Source of the DNA: UBA1672 sp964351365
GTDB taxonomy: Bacteria > Pseudomonadota > Alphaproteobacteria > Micavibrionales > Micavibrionaceae
Direction: 5' to 3'
Assembly (NCBI GenBank): GCA_964351365.1
Contig: CAYGNP010000015.1
Span: 1 to 63,996, forward strand
DNA length: 63,996 nt
The notes under the pieces were generated by a model. It had not been told where the DNA came from and did no database searches. It worked only from the letters and a program-made list of their open reading frames with translations. Positions 44,125 to 52,018 of this stretch are shown here, in pieces. Position 1 is the stretch's first letter, and the number at the start of each line of letters is the position of its first letter. The position numbers and the translations under genes are program-made.

Positions 44125-44421
44125 TTAGTGCTCTGTTGCTTCACAAGGGCTATGACCTTCACAGGGGTTGTGCCCTTCACAAGGGTGTTCTGCGCCACAA
44201 GGATGCTCGGCACCACAAGGGGCAGGAACATATCCTTCACAGGGGCTATGGCCCTCACAGGGGTGCGCCGCGCCGCATGGGCTTTCATGAGCAGCACTTG
44301 GCACCACATCAAGATCCTCAGCAAATGCCGGGGCAGTTGCACAAACAGCCAAACCAACGCCAACAGCCGCGCCGAGTAATGCTTTTTTACTTACTGATTT
44401 TTTAAATATATCCTTTTTCAT
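44125..44421 (-). CDS. Secreted Cys/His-rich repeat peptide
   Basis: A 98-residue protein with a signal peptide (ALLGAAVGVGLAVCATAPAFA, cleaved before EDLD) after a Lys-rich start. The mature part is a Cys/His/Glu repeat: AAHPCEGHSPCEGYVPAPCG, then AEHPCGAEHPCEGHNPCEGH and SPCEATEH. It has ten Cys and several His in about 60 residues. This may bind a transition metal or be a precursor of a modified peptide, like the Cys-rich bufferin/HvfA precursors; the HvfB/HvfC partners are not in the window. It stands alone on the minus strand, with 73 bases to the next gene on that strand. Confidence 0.65.
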   Translation of the reverse strand: MKKDIFKKSVSKKALLGAAVGVGLAVCATAPAFAEDLDVVPSAAHESPCGAAHPCEGHSPCEGYVPAPCGAEHPCGAEHPCEGHNPCEGHSPCEATEH

Positions 44422-44560
44422 CTCTTAAACTCCTTTTTATCACGAGAGACCGAACGCCCTAAACGGACTATTCTTAGGATATAATTAGGGGTCAAAACCT
44501 CAACGCTGACAAGTGTTATTTTATATTTAGCCAAAGAATTACAGCAAAAGAACGAAGAGC

Positions 44561-44590
44561 TTGACTTTAGCAAGGGTAAATGTGTATAAA
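44561..44590 (+). promoter_or_regulatory. Probable promoter of rpmI-rplT
   Basis: TTGACT at 44561-44566, an 18-base spacer and TATAAA at 44585-44590, about 90 bases before the rpmI start at 44679. It is a good match in the place expected for a ribosomal-protein operon. No infC gene is found upstream, so the usual infC-rpmI-rplT order is broken here. Confidence 0.6.
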
Positions 44591-44678
44591 CGCCAAACTT
44601 ACACAAAAGTGTATGCATATGGTCTGGCTAAATTCGGCTGCCTCGACCATAGATTATTGACCATTTAAGGAGAAGAAA

Positions 44679-44930
44679 ATGTCGAAAATGAAAACGCACT
44701 CCAGTGCGAAAAAGCGGTTTAAAGTCACCGCAAAAGGTCGTGTAAAGGCCAAACAAGCCTTCACAAGCCACATGATGATGAACAAGCCAAAATCTATGAA
44801 GCGCAAGGCTCGCGGCCTTGAGGTTCTTGCTCAACCCGACGAGAAGATTATTCTTGGAAATTATCTTCCCTATGCGCGCAAGACCCGCAAATCAAAGCCC
44901 TACAATAAAAAAGCAATAGGGGGGAACTAA
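44679..44930 (+). CDS. rpmI: 50S ribosomal protein L35
   Basis: An 83-residue basic protein; the first 62 or so residues match L35 (MSKMKTHSSAKKRFKVTAKG, LPYARKTRK), then a short Lys/Asn/Gly tail extends it beyond the usual 65. It is a component of the large subunit and starts with AAGGAGAAG upstream. rplT follows three bases downstream. Confidence 0.96.
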   Translation: MSKMKTHSSAKKRFKVTAKGRVKAKQAFTSHMMMNKPKSMKRKARGLEVLAQPDEKIILGNYLPYARKTRKSKPYNKKAIGGN

Positions 44931-44933
44931 GAT

Positions 44934-45299
44934 ATGGCAAGAGTTAAAGGGGGCCCACGCGCCCGCGCAAGACACAAAAAAGTCATTAAACAAGCTGCAG
45001 GCTACTACGGCAGACGGAAAAACTGTTTCCGCACGGCGGTTCAGGCTGTTGAAAAGGCAGGCCAGTACGCCTACCGCGACCGCCGCGCCAAAAAACGCAC
45101 CTTCCGCGCATTGTGGATACAGCGCATCAACGCCGCCGCACGTTTGCATGACATGACCTATGCAACATTTATGCACGGCCTGAAGCTAAGCGGTATCGAC
45201 CTGGACCGCAAAGTTCTCTCCGACATCGCCATCCGCGAGCCGGAGCAATTCGCCGCTATTGCAAAAACGGCTTCTGACGCTTTGAAAAAAGCGGCCTAA
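44934..45299 (+). CDS. rplT: 50S ribosomal protein L20
   Basis: A 121-residue ribosomal protein that binds 23S rRNA early in assembly. The family pattern is complete: ARVKGGPRARARHKKVIKQA, GYYGRRKNCFRTA, AYRDRRAKKRTFRALWIQRI and NAAARLHDMTYATFMHGLKL. In most alphaproteobacteria pheS follows directly; here about 2.5 kb with three genes separate rplT from pheS. Confidence 0.97.
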   Translation: MARVKGGPRARARHKKVIKQAAGYYGRRKNCFRTAVQAVEKAGQYAYRDRRAKKRTFRALWIQRINAAARLHDMTYATFMHGLKLSGIDLDRKVLSDIAIREPEQFAAIAKTASDALKKAA

Positions 45300-45308
45300 A
45301 ACACCCGA

Positions 45309-45337
45309 CCGTCATCCCCGCGAAAGCGGGGATCCGG
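45309..45337 (+). repeat. GTCATCCCCGCGAAAGCGGGGATCC-type palindromic repeat
   Basis: A perfect inverted repeat, ATCCCCGC-GAAA-GCGGGGAT, at 45314-45333 with flanking CGTC and CCGG. This dispersed intergenic element is well known in many bacteria. It sits 10 bases after rplT and nine bases before the next start, and could form a stable hairpin in the transcript. It has no following T-run, so it is not a typical terminator. Confidence 0.85.
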
Positions 45338-45345
45338 AAATCAAA

Positions 45346-46026
45346 ATGACGACCCAAAAACTCGCAATCTTTGACTGGAACGGAACCATCCTTGCAGACA
45401 CACGTCAGGCCTGGCTGGCATCCAATGAATGTCTGAAATTCTATGGCGCCGAGCCTATAAGCTATAAAAAGCAGCTCGAAACCTTCGACTTCCCGATCAT
45501 CCATTATTACAAACGCAACGGCATAGATATCGACCGCGTTCTGGCCACAAAGGATGAGGCCAATGAAATTTTCCAAAATGCCTATGACAGCCTCGCCAGA
45601 AATGCTCGCACCCGTGCCGGAGCGCGTCCATTGCTAGAATGGCTAAAGCAAAAAAATATCGATTGCATCATCCTGAGCAATTACCTCGAGCCCAAGATCG
45701 AATCTCATCTAAACCGCTTGAAAATAAGGCATCATTTCAGCTTTATTTCCGCCAATACCTGCAACGGCACCAGCATTTTAAACACCACCAGTAAACTTGA
45801 ACGCCTTTCGGACTTCATGGTCAAACGCGGCTATCATGTGCATAATGCCTTCATCATCGGCGACAGCCGCGAAGAGCCGGACATTGGACGCCATTTAGGC
45901 ATTACCTCCATCGGCATAACAGGGGGATGTATCAGTGAAAAACGACTGCGCGCCGCAAAGCCAGACCACCTAATCTCGTCCCTCACCGAAGTGCCGGGGA
46001 TTTTGAAAAGGATGTGGAAACTTTAA
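45346..46026 (+). CDS. HAD-family hydrolase (phosphoglycolate-phosphatase-like)
   Basis: A 226-residue HAD phosphatase. Motif I is LAIFDWNGTILADTR (the usual D-x-D-G-T shows as D-W-N-G-T, common in this branch), motif II is CIILSNY, and motifs III/IV are in HNAFIIGDSREEPDIGRHLG. The cap domain is helical (residues about 20-90). The substrate is unknown. The last codons (EVPGILKRM) lie in a 36-bp direct repeat whose second copy is at 46825-46860. The gene lies between rplT and pheS. Confidence 0.85.
   Translation: MTTQKLAIFDWNGTILADTRQAWLASNECLKFYGAEPISYKKQLETFDFPIIHYYKRNGIDIDRVLATKDEANEIFQNAYDSLARNARTRAGARPLLEWLKQKNIDCIILSNYLEPKIESHLNRLKIRHHFSFISANTCNGTSILNTTSKLERLSDFMVKRGYHVHNAFIIGDSREEPDIGRHLGITSIGITGGCISEKRLRAAKPDHLISSLTEVPGILKRMWKL
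45980..46015 (+). repeat. 36-bp direct repeat, copy 1 (3' end of the HAD gene)
   Basis: The last part of the HAD gene, 34 of 36 bases identical to 46825-46860; the final 26 bases are exact. The two copies bracket the IcmL/DotI-like gene. Confidence 0.9.
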
Positions 46027-46752
46027 TCACGGCGATGCAACGACCCAGTGCTCAATGCCAATGCCATAAGGATGTTTCGGATCATCAGAGCGCACAACGA
46101 CAACGGTCACAAGCAAGCCTTGGTCATATCTTCGAGCGCCAGCTTGATATGCCAAATTTAGAGGCAACTGAACAACCCATTGATAACGCCCTGCAACGAC
46201 CCCTTCTGATAATAGTTTAGGAGCGCTATGTGGTGCTGCAGAATCAGTTTGTAAGTTGGCGCGCACTTTTTCAAGAATTCGACTTTTTTCAAGTGCCTTA
46301 GAAAACTCTGCCCATCCCTTGTCTGTAAAATATCGTGACGATTTAGAAAGCCTGGCCTCTATATCATTAAAAGAAAAAGTCATAGTGTCTGCAACACTCA
46401 AAGCAACCCAAGTTAAAATATACGGAGTTGTCATATGTGCTTCATCAAAGGGAACATCTTTTTTGAAAAATTCACTGACATCATGGCTGGCTAAATCACG
46501 ATACAGCGCTTCCATTTTTTTGGCGCGCTTAGGATCGATCTCACCATCAATTCCGCTGGGATTAGCGTAACCTTTTTTCCACTCTGCTTCTTTTTGAGCA
46601 AGCGTTTCAATAGCTAAAGGGCCTCCAGTCCAAGATTCAGCAATAAATCTGTTTAAATTCCTAAAGACATCACTCCCTAAAAACATGAGAAGGATCATGA
46701 CAAAGGAAATGACAACGAAAAAATATAATCCAAAAACTGACGTCTTACTCAT
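46027..46752 (-). CDS. IcmL/DotI-family type IVB secretion-like protein
   Basis: A 241-residue inner-membrane-anchored protein. One N-terminal helix (SVFGLYFFVVISFVMILLMF) is followed by a linker and a periplasmic domain with the IcmL/DotI pattern: ILTWVALSVADTMTFSFNDI, SSRYFTDKGWAEFSKALEKS, GRYQWVVQLPLNLAYQ, GLLVTVVVVRSDDPKHPYGIG and IEHWVVASP at the end. In Legionella, DotI/IcmL is a component of the Dot/Icm core complex, similar to VirB8. No other dot/icm gene is in the window. The start ATG 46752 has GAGGAGAAC upstream; a frame to 46785 adds 11 unconserved residues. A TATAAT at 46787-46792 is a likely -10. The gene lies between two copies of a 36-bp repeat. Confidence 0.75.
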   Translation of the reverse strand: MSKTSVFGLYFFVVISFVMILLMFLGSDVFRNLNRFIAESWTGGPLAIETLAQKEAEWKKGYANPSGIDGEIDPKRAKKMEALYRDLASHDVSEFFKKDVPFDEAHMTTPYILTWVALSVADTMTFSFNDIEARLSKSSRYFTDKGWAEFSKALEKSRILEKVRANLQTDSAAPHSAPKLLSEGVVAGRYQWVVQLPLNLAYQAGARRYDQGLLVTVVVVRSDDPKHPYGIGIEHWVVASP

Positions 46753-46786
46753 AAAGTTCTCCTCACAATTAGAAAATGCTACCATA

Positions 46787-46792
46787 ATTATA
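46787..46792 (-). promoter_or_regulatory. Likely -10 element of the IcmL-like gene
   Basis: TATAAT on the minus strand, about 35 bases upstream of the chosen start at 46752. No clear -35 is seen. Confidence 0.35.
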
Positions 46793-46824
46793 TATGAGTT
46801 TAAAAGGTTTTTCCCCCTTTATCC

Positions 46825-46860
46825 CCCTGACCGCAGTGCCGGGGATTTTGAAAAGGATGT
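46825..46860 (+). repeat. 36-bp direct repeat, copy 2 (remnant of HAD gene 3' end)
   Basis: Translates as PLTAVPGILKRM followed by TAG, matching the tail SLTEVPGILKRM of the HAD protein (45346-46026). It is a displaced fragment of that gene's end, 845 bases downstream, with the IcmL-like gene in between. Confidence 0.85.
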
Positions 46861-46876
46861 AGCAAATATAAAAAAA

Positions 46877-47635
46877 TCAAACATCATTCGCCACCAGCGC
46901 CATATTCGCGGGGCTTTTGGCATTATCAACCACCTTGGGGAATAATCCGAATACCGGCTCCAGTCCCAAAGCGCGCCGCGTCTCATCAATCCCCCTTTGC
47001 GTCTGGATCAGCATTGCAGCTGTCTGCGCGCGGTCCTGATGGAGCTTTTTAAGCGCATTTTCCGCAGCCTCAAGCTTGGCTTGATTGCTCTCAAGAACAC
47101 TGCGGACATAATCAACCTGCTCCAGAAGAACTTCCAGGCCCGGGGCTCCAAGAAGATCAAAAAACTGCTCCTTCAGATTATCCGCAAGCAAAACAGCTGT
47201 ATAATCATTCTGGATCTGGATCAGAATATCCAGCTGCGCAAACAAATCGTCATAATCGGCGCTGATGTCCTTCCCGCTGGCTTTGGCATGGCTCAGCAGG
47301 TCAAAAAAACAATCCGGATTTTCCAGCGGCCTTGCAACATCCTGATCAGGCATGGACAGGTCAAAAAAAAGCTGCGCCTTGATCAGAACAAGCGACTGGC
47401 TCAGGGTTCGGTGCGTCTCACGCCTGAACTTAGTGTCCAAAGGCCGACCATTTTCAAATAAAATGCCGTTGTAATTGGAAAGAAAACCATCGAGCGCCTC
47501 AAGACGGGCCATTACCGCGCGATGAGCAAACCCCCGGGCGCCGAAAAGGCTTCGGAAACTGCGCACTGCCTCTATGATATGCCCGATATGTCGCCTCTCC
47601 CGCTCAATCATAGCCTCATAATTATTATCAACCAT
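46877..47635 (-). CDS. Helical/coiled-coil hypothetical protein
   Basis: A 252-residue, apparently soluble protein that is nearly all helix. It begins DNNYEAMIERERRHIGHIIE and ends with a probable coiled coil around residues 165-215 (LEQVDYVRSVLESNQAKLEA, ENALKKLHQDRAQTAAMLIQ). It has no signal peptide and no known motif. It lies upstream of the IcmL-like gene on the same strand, so a joint role is possible but unsupported. Confidence 0.65.
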   Translation of the reverse strand: MVDNNYEAMIERERRHIGHIIEAVRSFRSLFGARGFAHRAVMARLEALDGFLSNYNGILFENGRPLDTKFRRETHRTLSQSLVLIKAQLFFDLSMPDQDVARPLENPDCFFDLLSHAKASGKDISADYDDLFAQLDILIQIQNDYTAVLLADNLKEQFFDLLGAPGLEVLLEQVDYVRSVLESNQAKLEAAENALKKLHQDRAQTAAMLIQTQRGIDETRRALGLEPVFGLFPKVVDNAKSPANMALVANDV

Positions 47636-47764
47636 CGCTTAAACCCTTATATAATAATGCATTTCCTCAATCATAGCACATTATTTACATAATTTACAAT
47701 TTTGCGCCTGAAAAGCGCGTTTTCCGCTTTATTTCCCGCGCAATCTCGTGTTAAATCCAATCCC

Positions 47765-48844
47765 ATGAATGATATAAAACAGCTAAAAACCGAAATTGCA
47801 GGTGAAATCACTGCCGCCAACGACCTGAAAACCCTTGATGACGTGCGCGTTACCGTGCTCGGCAAAAAGGGGCGCATCACTGCGCTGATGAAAACACTGG
47901 GTCAGATGGACGAGCAGGAGCGAAAAACCAAGGGCCAGGCGCTGAATGCGCTCAAGGACGAAATCGCCGAGCTGATCAAAAAACAGGAAAGCGCCTTGAA
48001 AAAACAGGCCATTGATGCCCGCCTTGTCGATGAAAAAATCGATATCACCCTCAGCCCGCGCCCGCACGAAAAGGGGACAATCCACCCCATCTCTCAAACC
48101 ATAGAGGAGCTCACCGCCATCTTCGCGGATATGGGCTTTTCCGTTGCCGAAGGGCCGGATATCGAAAGCGATTATTTCAATTTCACAGCCCTGAATTTCC
48201 CGCCCGGCCACCCCGCGCGCGAGATGCAGGACACCTTCTTCCTTCCCGATGATGAAAGCGCCGAGGAAGAGCACGTCAAAAAATTGCTGCGCACCCATAC
48301 ATCAAGCGTTCAGATACGCCATATGCAAAATAACAAACCTCCGCACAAAATCATTTGCTTTGGTCGCACCTACCGCTCTGATTACGACATGACTCACACG
48401 CCGATGTTCCATCAAATAGAGGCACTCGTCATCGATAAATCCACCCATATGGGCCACCTCAAGGGCTGCCTGCAGGACATGGTCCGCGCATTCTTTGATA
48501 TCGAGGGCTTGCGCGTACAGTTCCGCCCCAGCTTTTTCCCCTTCGTTGAACCGGGCGCAGAAATTGATATCTCCTGCAGCCGCAAAGACGGCGGCCTCAA
48601 AATCGGCGCAAATAAAGACGGCAGCGTTGATGGCTGGATGGAGATTGGCGGCTGCGGAATGGTGCACCCCAACGTGCTCAAAAATTGCGGCCTCGATCCT
48701 GATGAATATCAGGGCTTTGCTTTTGGCATGGGCATAGAGCGCATGGCGATGCTGAAATACGGCATACCGGACTTACGCACCTTCTACGAGAGCGATATAC
48801 GCTGGCTTGGCCATTACGGCTTTGATCCTCAAGACAGGCCTTAA
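47765..48844 (+). CDS. pheS: Phenylalanine-tRNA ligase alpha subunit
   Basis: The catalytic alpha subunit of the alpha2-beta2 enzyme. The N-terminal coiled coil (about 1-90) is followed by the class-II core: HPISQTIEELTAIFADMGF, HPAREMQDTFFL, RTHTSSVQIRHM (motif 2 region), MTHTPMFHQIEALVID and MGIERMAMLKYGIPDLR (motif 3). ATG 47765 gives 359 residues, the usual length; a longer frame to 47702 is not conserved. Two small genes separate it from pheT. Confidence 0.97.
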   Translation: MNDIKQLKTEIAGEITAANDLKTLDDVRVTVLGKKGRITALMKTLGQMDEQERKTKGQALNALKDEIAELIKKQESALKKQAIDARLVDEKIDITLSPRPHEKGTIHPISQTIEELTAIFADMGFSVAEGPDIESDYFNFTALNFPPGHPAREMQDTFFLPDDESAEEEHVKKLLRTHTSSVQIRHMQNNKPPHKIICFGRTYRSDYDMTHTPMFHQIEALVIDKSTHMGHLKGCLQDMVRAFFDIEGLRVQFRPSFFPFVEPGAEIDISCSRKDGGLKIGANKDGSVDGWMEIGGCGMVHPNVLKNCGLDPDEYQGFAFGMGIERMAMLKYGIPDLRTFYESDIRWLGHYGFDPQDRP

Positions 48845-48854
48845 AAAGCATCCA

Positions 48855-49160
48855 ATGAAAAAACACGATTTCTTTCTGCTAAAACGTTTGAGCGATGACT
48901 TGGTCTACGAGTTTGACCGAAAGAATGTGAGCGATAATAAATATGCGTATAAACGACGAGATCAGGACCTTTGGATAACATACAAAAATGATTTGGGCTG
49001 GGTCGCTTACGACGAAGACACGAAATCTGTTATGGGTAGGCCTTGGGACGTTCAAAAAGAAGACCAAAATAATGAACATCCGCCAGAAGGTATCTGGGTA
49101 AGCAGGAAAGGCAAAAAATCATACGTTTATGATTTGAAATATGAGGCTGTAGTCCCATGA
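48855..49160 (+). CDS. Hypothetical protein between pheS and pheT
   Basis: A 101-residue charged protein, start ATG 48855 (KKHDFFLLKRLSDDLVYEFD). It is rich in Lys, Asp, Trp and Tyr (DLWITYKNDLGWVAYDEDT). No family is recognised. It overlaps the start of the GNAT gene by four bases (ATGA) and starts ten bases after pheS, so it is in the pheS-pheT operon. Confidence 0.55.
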   Translation: MKKHDFFLLKRLSDDLVYEFDRKNVSDNKYAYKRRDQDLWITYKNDLGWVAYDEDTKSVMGRPWDVQKEDQNNEHPPEGIWVSRKGKKSYVYDLKYEAVVP

Positions 49161-49600
49161 ACCGACTCACCATACGCCCCCTCGCGCTGGATGATTTCGG
49201 CAACTGGCTGCCCCTTTGGGATGGCAACAATCTTGGCCAGCGCGACGAATCAGTCACCACCGAAACCTGGAGCCGCCTGATCGACCCCAACAACACGCAG
49301 GTCAACGGTATAGGCGCACATATGGGCGATGATCTGGTGGGCATAGTGCATTACATCCTCCACCCCACCACCGGCCAGATCAACCCGGTCTGTTATATGC
49401 AAGATGTGTTCGTCGATCCCGCGCACCGGCGCAAGGGCATCGGCAAAAGAATGGTGAACGAAGTTACAAAAATCGGCAAAAAGGAAAACTGGGCAAGGCT
49501 TTACTGGCTCGCTCAGTTTGGGAATGTCGAGGCCAAAGCCATGTATGAAAATTTTGGAATAAAACTGAACTTTACATTATATGTATTGCCATTAGGCTAG
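49157..49600 (+). CDS. GNAT-family N-acetyltransferase
   Basis: A 147-residue acetyltransferase. The acetyl-CoA-binding motif A is present: MQDVFVDPAHRRKGIGKRMV (Q/R-x-x-G-x-G/A form RRKGIG), preceded by VGIVHYILHPTT and followed by NWARLYWLAQFGNVEAKAMY. The substrate is unknown. It begins with an ATGA overlap with the preceding gene and is followed by pheT after 23 bases. Confidence 0.88.
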   Translation: MNRLTIRPLALDDFGNWLPLWDGNNLGQRDESVTTETWSRLIDPNNTQVNGIGAHMGDDLVGIVHYILHPTTGQINPVCYMQDVFVDPAHRRKGIGKRMVNEVTKIGKKENWARLYWLAQFGNVEAKAMYENFGIKLNFTLYVLPLG

Positions 49601-49623
49601 GACCGCAGACAAAGGAAAATAAA

Positions 49624-52017
49624 ATGAAATTCACGATCAACGCATTGAAAAACCATTTGGACACGGACGCCAGCGATACAAAAATCTGCGAAACCCTTAC
49701 CAACATAGGGCTTGAGCTTGAAAGCTTTGAAGATAAGGCCGCTATCTTCGCACCCTTCAAGGTTGCCTATGTGGAATCTGCCGAAAAGCACCCTGACGCG
49801 GATAAACTGCGCGTCTGCATGGTTAAAACCGATCAGGGCACGATGCAGGTTGTTTGCGGAGCCCCCAATGCGCGGGCAGGGATGAAGGGTATCTTCGCCC
49901 CTGAAGGAACCTATATCCCCGGCCTTGATGTAACCTTAAAAAAAACCAAAATCCGGGGCCAGGACTCAAATGGCATGCTTGTCTCGGAAAAGGAAATGTG
50001 CCTCTCTGACTCCCATGATGGCATCATAGAGGTTGATGATAAATTCGACATCGGCATACCTATGGCCGAAGTTTTTGGCCTGAACGACAAGCTCGTTGAA
50101 ATCGGCGTAACACCAAACCGTGCGGACTGTACGGGCGTGAGGGGCATCGCGCGCGATCTTGCCGCCGCAGGTTTAGGTACACTAAAACCCATCGATGAAA
50201 GCGCCGTAAAAGGCACATTCAAATCCCCCATCAATGTTAAAATCGAAGACAAAGACGGCTGCAATGTTTTTTATGGCCGCCTGATCAAAAACATCAAAAA
50301 CGGCCCATCACCAGCGTGGCTGCAAAATCACCTCAAGGCCATTGGCCTGCGCCCGATATCTGCGCTTGTGGACATCACCAATCTCATGACCATGGATTAC
50401 GCCCGCCCGCTCCATGTGTTCGACGCAGATAAAATCAAAGGCGATATCATCGTGCGAAGCTGCAAACAGGGCGAAAAACTAGACGCCCTGAACGACAAAA
50501 GCTATGAAGCTATCGACGGCGTAGTCGGCATTACAGACGGCTCCGGCCTGATAGGTTTTGGCGGTATTGTCGGCGGTGTATCAACTGGCGTTGACGAAAA
50601 CACGGTAAACGTCTTTATTGAATCAGCCTATTTCAATCCCATGCGCATCGCCCGTGCTGGACGTGATCTGGGAATCCTCAGCGATGCGCGCTACCGTTTC
50701 GAGCGCGGCATAGACCCCGAATTCACAAAAACCGGCATCGAAATCGCCACGCGTCTGGTGCAGGAGCTCTGCGGAACCAGCGAAACACAAATCAGCGAAA
50801 TCGTTAAGGCAGGCGAAGAACCGAAATGGAAACGCAGCATAAATTTCGATTCCGCGCTCACTGAAAAGCTTTGCGGCGTAAAAATTGAGCCAAAACAGCA
50901 AATTCAAATTCTTAAAAATCTAGGCTTCACGGTCGATGGCGATCTGGTATCCCCTCCCTCATGGCGCGGCGATATCGAAGGACCCGCAGACCTGGTCGAG
51001 GAAGTTATCCGCATACATGGCTTTGACAAGATCGAGCCCGTGTCAGTGACAAAAGACAGCGGGGCAGGGCGCATAAGCGAAACCCAAAACCTCAAAAATT
51101 CCCGCACCGCCCGCGCTGCAATGGCCATAGCAGGCCTGAGTGAATGCGTCACATGGTCTTTCATGCCAAAGGCGCTGGCAGCTCATTTCGGATCTAACGA
51201 TAATCCTGCGCTCACGCTGTCAAACCCGATCAGCGCAGAGCTCGATCAGATGCGCCCCTCCATTTTGCCAAACCTGATACAGGCCGCACAAAGAAACGCA
51301 GATCGCGGATACGCCGATGTGGCCTTGTGCGAAGTCGGGCCGGTTTTCCAATCCACCAAACCGGATGGGCAGGCCTTCATCGCTGCTGGCATTAGGGCAG
51401 GGGAGAAAACCGGTCGTCACTGGGCTCCCGATCTACAAAAACGCAGCGTCGATGCCTATGACGCAAAAGCCGATGCACTCGAAGTTTTGGCCGCATGCGG
51501 CGCGCCCGCAGCAAATGCACAAATCTCAAATGATGCACCCGGTTATTACCACCCCGGACGCTCCGGCGTTATGCGGCTTGGCAAAAATGTAATTGCGCAG
51601 TTCGGCGAGATTCACCCCGCCATTCTTGATGATATGGATATCAAAACCCCGATGGTCGGCTTTGAGGTCTTCCTCGAAAATATTCCCGCCCCGCGCAATA
51701 AGGGCACGGCAAAACCTTTACTGCATCTCTCGTCGTTCCAGCCTGTCTTTCGGGATTTCGCCTTTGTCGTAAAAGACACGGTAAACGCCGATGATCTGGT
51801 GCGCGCGGCAAAATCCGCCGATAAAAAACTGATCACTCACGCTGAAATCTTTGATGTCTATGTTGGAAAAGGCATAGAGCCTGGCTTCAAATCTCTCGCT
51901 TTGACAATCACGATCGAACCGACTGAGGCCACGTTAAGCGAAGAACAGCTCGAAACCCTCTCCGCCGCGGTTATTGATGCAGTGGCAGAAAAATGCGGCG
52001 GGGTTTTACGAAGCTAA
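49624..52017 (+). CDS. pheT: Phenylalanine-tRNA ligase beta subunit
   Basis: The 797-residue beta subunit. The N-terminal tRNA-binding (EMAP-like) domain shows ESAEKHPDADKLRVCMVKTD and VVCGAPNARAG. The B3/B4 editing domain (about 200-380) has GLRPISALVDITNLMTMDYA and RPLHVFDADKI. The B5 domain and the catalytic-like core follow, and the C-terminal ferredoxin-fold anticodon-binding domain ends with the AVIDAVAEKCGGVLR segment. It completes pheS; the intervening ORF and GNAT gene are an unusual insertion. Confidence 0.97.
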   Translation: MKFTINALKNHLDTDASDTKICETLTNIGLELESFEDKAAIFAPFKVAYVESAEKHPDADKLRVCMVKTDQGTMQVVCGAPNARAGMKGIFAPEGTYIPGLDVTLKKTKIRGQDSNGMLVSEKEMCLSDSHDGIIEVDDKFDIGIPMAEVFGLNDKLVEIGVTPNRADCTGVRGIARDLAAAGLGTLKPIDESAVKGTFKSPINVKIEDKDGCNVFYGRLIKNIKNGPSPAWLQNHLKAIGLRPISALVDITNLMTMDYARPLHVFDADKIKGDIIVRSCKQGEKLDALNDKSYEAIDGVVGITDGSGLIGFGGIVGGVSTGVDENTVNVFIESAYFNPMRIARAGRDLGILSDARYRFERGIDPEFTKTGIEIATRLVQELCGTSETQISEIVKAGEEPKWKRSINFDSALTEKLCGVKIEPKQQIQILKNLGFTVDGDLVSPPSWRGDIEGPADLVEEVIRIHGFDKIEPVSVTKDSGAGRISETQNLKNSRTARAAMAIAGLSECVTWSFMPKALAAHFGSNDNPALTLSNPISAELDQMRPSILPNLIQAAQRNADRGYADVALCEVGPVFQSTKPDGQAFIAAGIRAGEKTGRHWAPDLQKRSVDAYDAKADALEVLAACGAPAANAQISNDAPGYYHPGRSGVMRLGKNVIAQFGEIHPAILDDMDIKTPMVGFEVFLENIPAPRNKGTAKPLLHLSSFQPVFRDFAFVVKDTVNADDLVRAAKSADKKLITHAEIFDVYVGKGIEPGFKSLALTITIEPTEATLSEEQLETLSAAVIDAVAEKCGGVLRS

Positions 52018-52018
52018 T

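Noticed and set aside
45309..45337. Rho-independent terminator after rplT
   Set aside because: The hairpin is strong but is not followed by a T-run, and matches a dispersed repeat.
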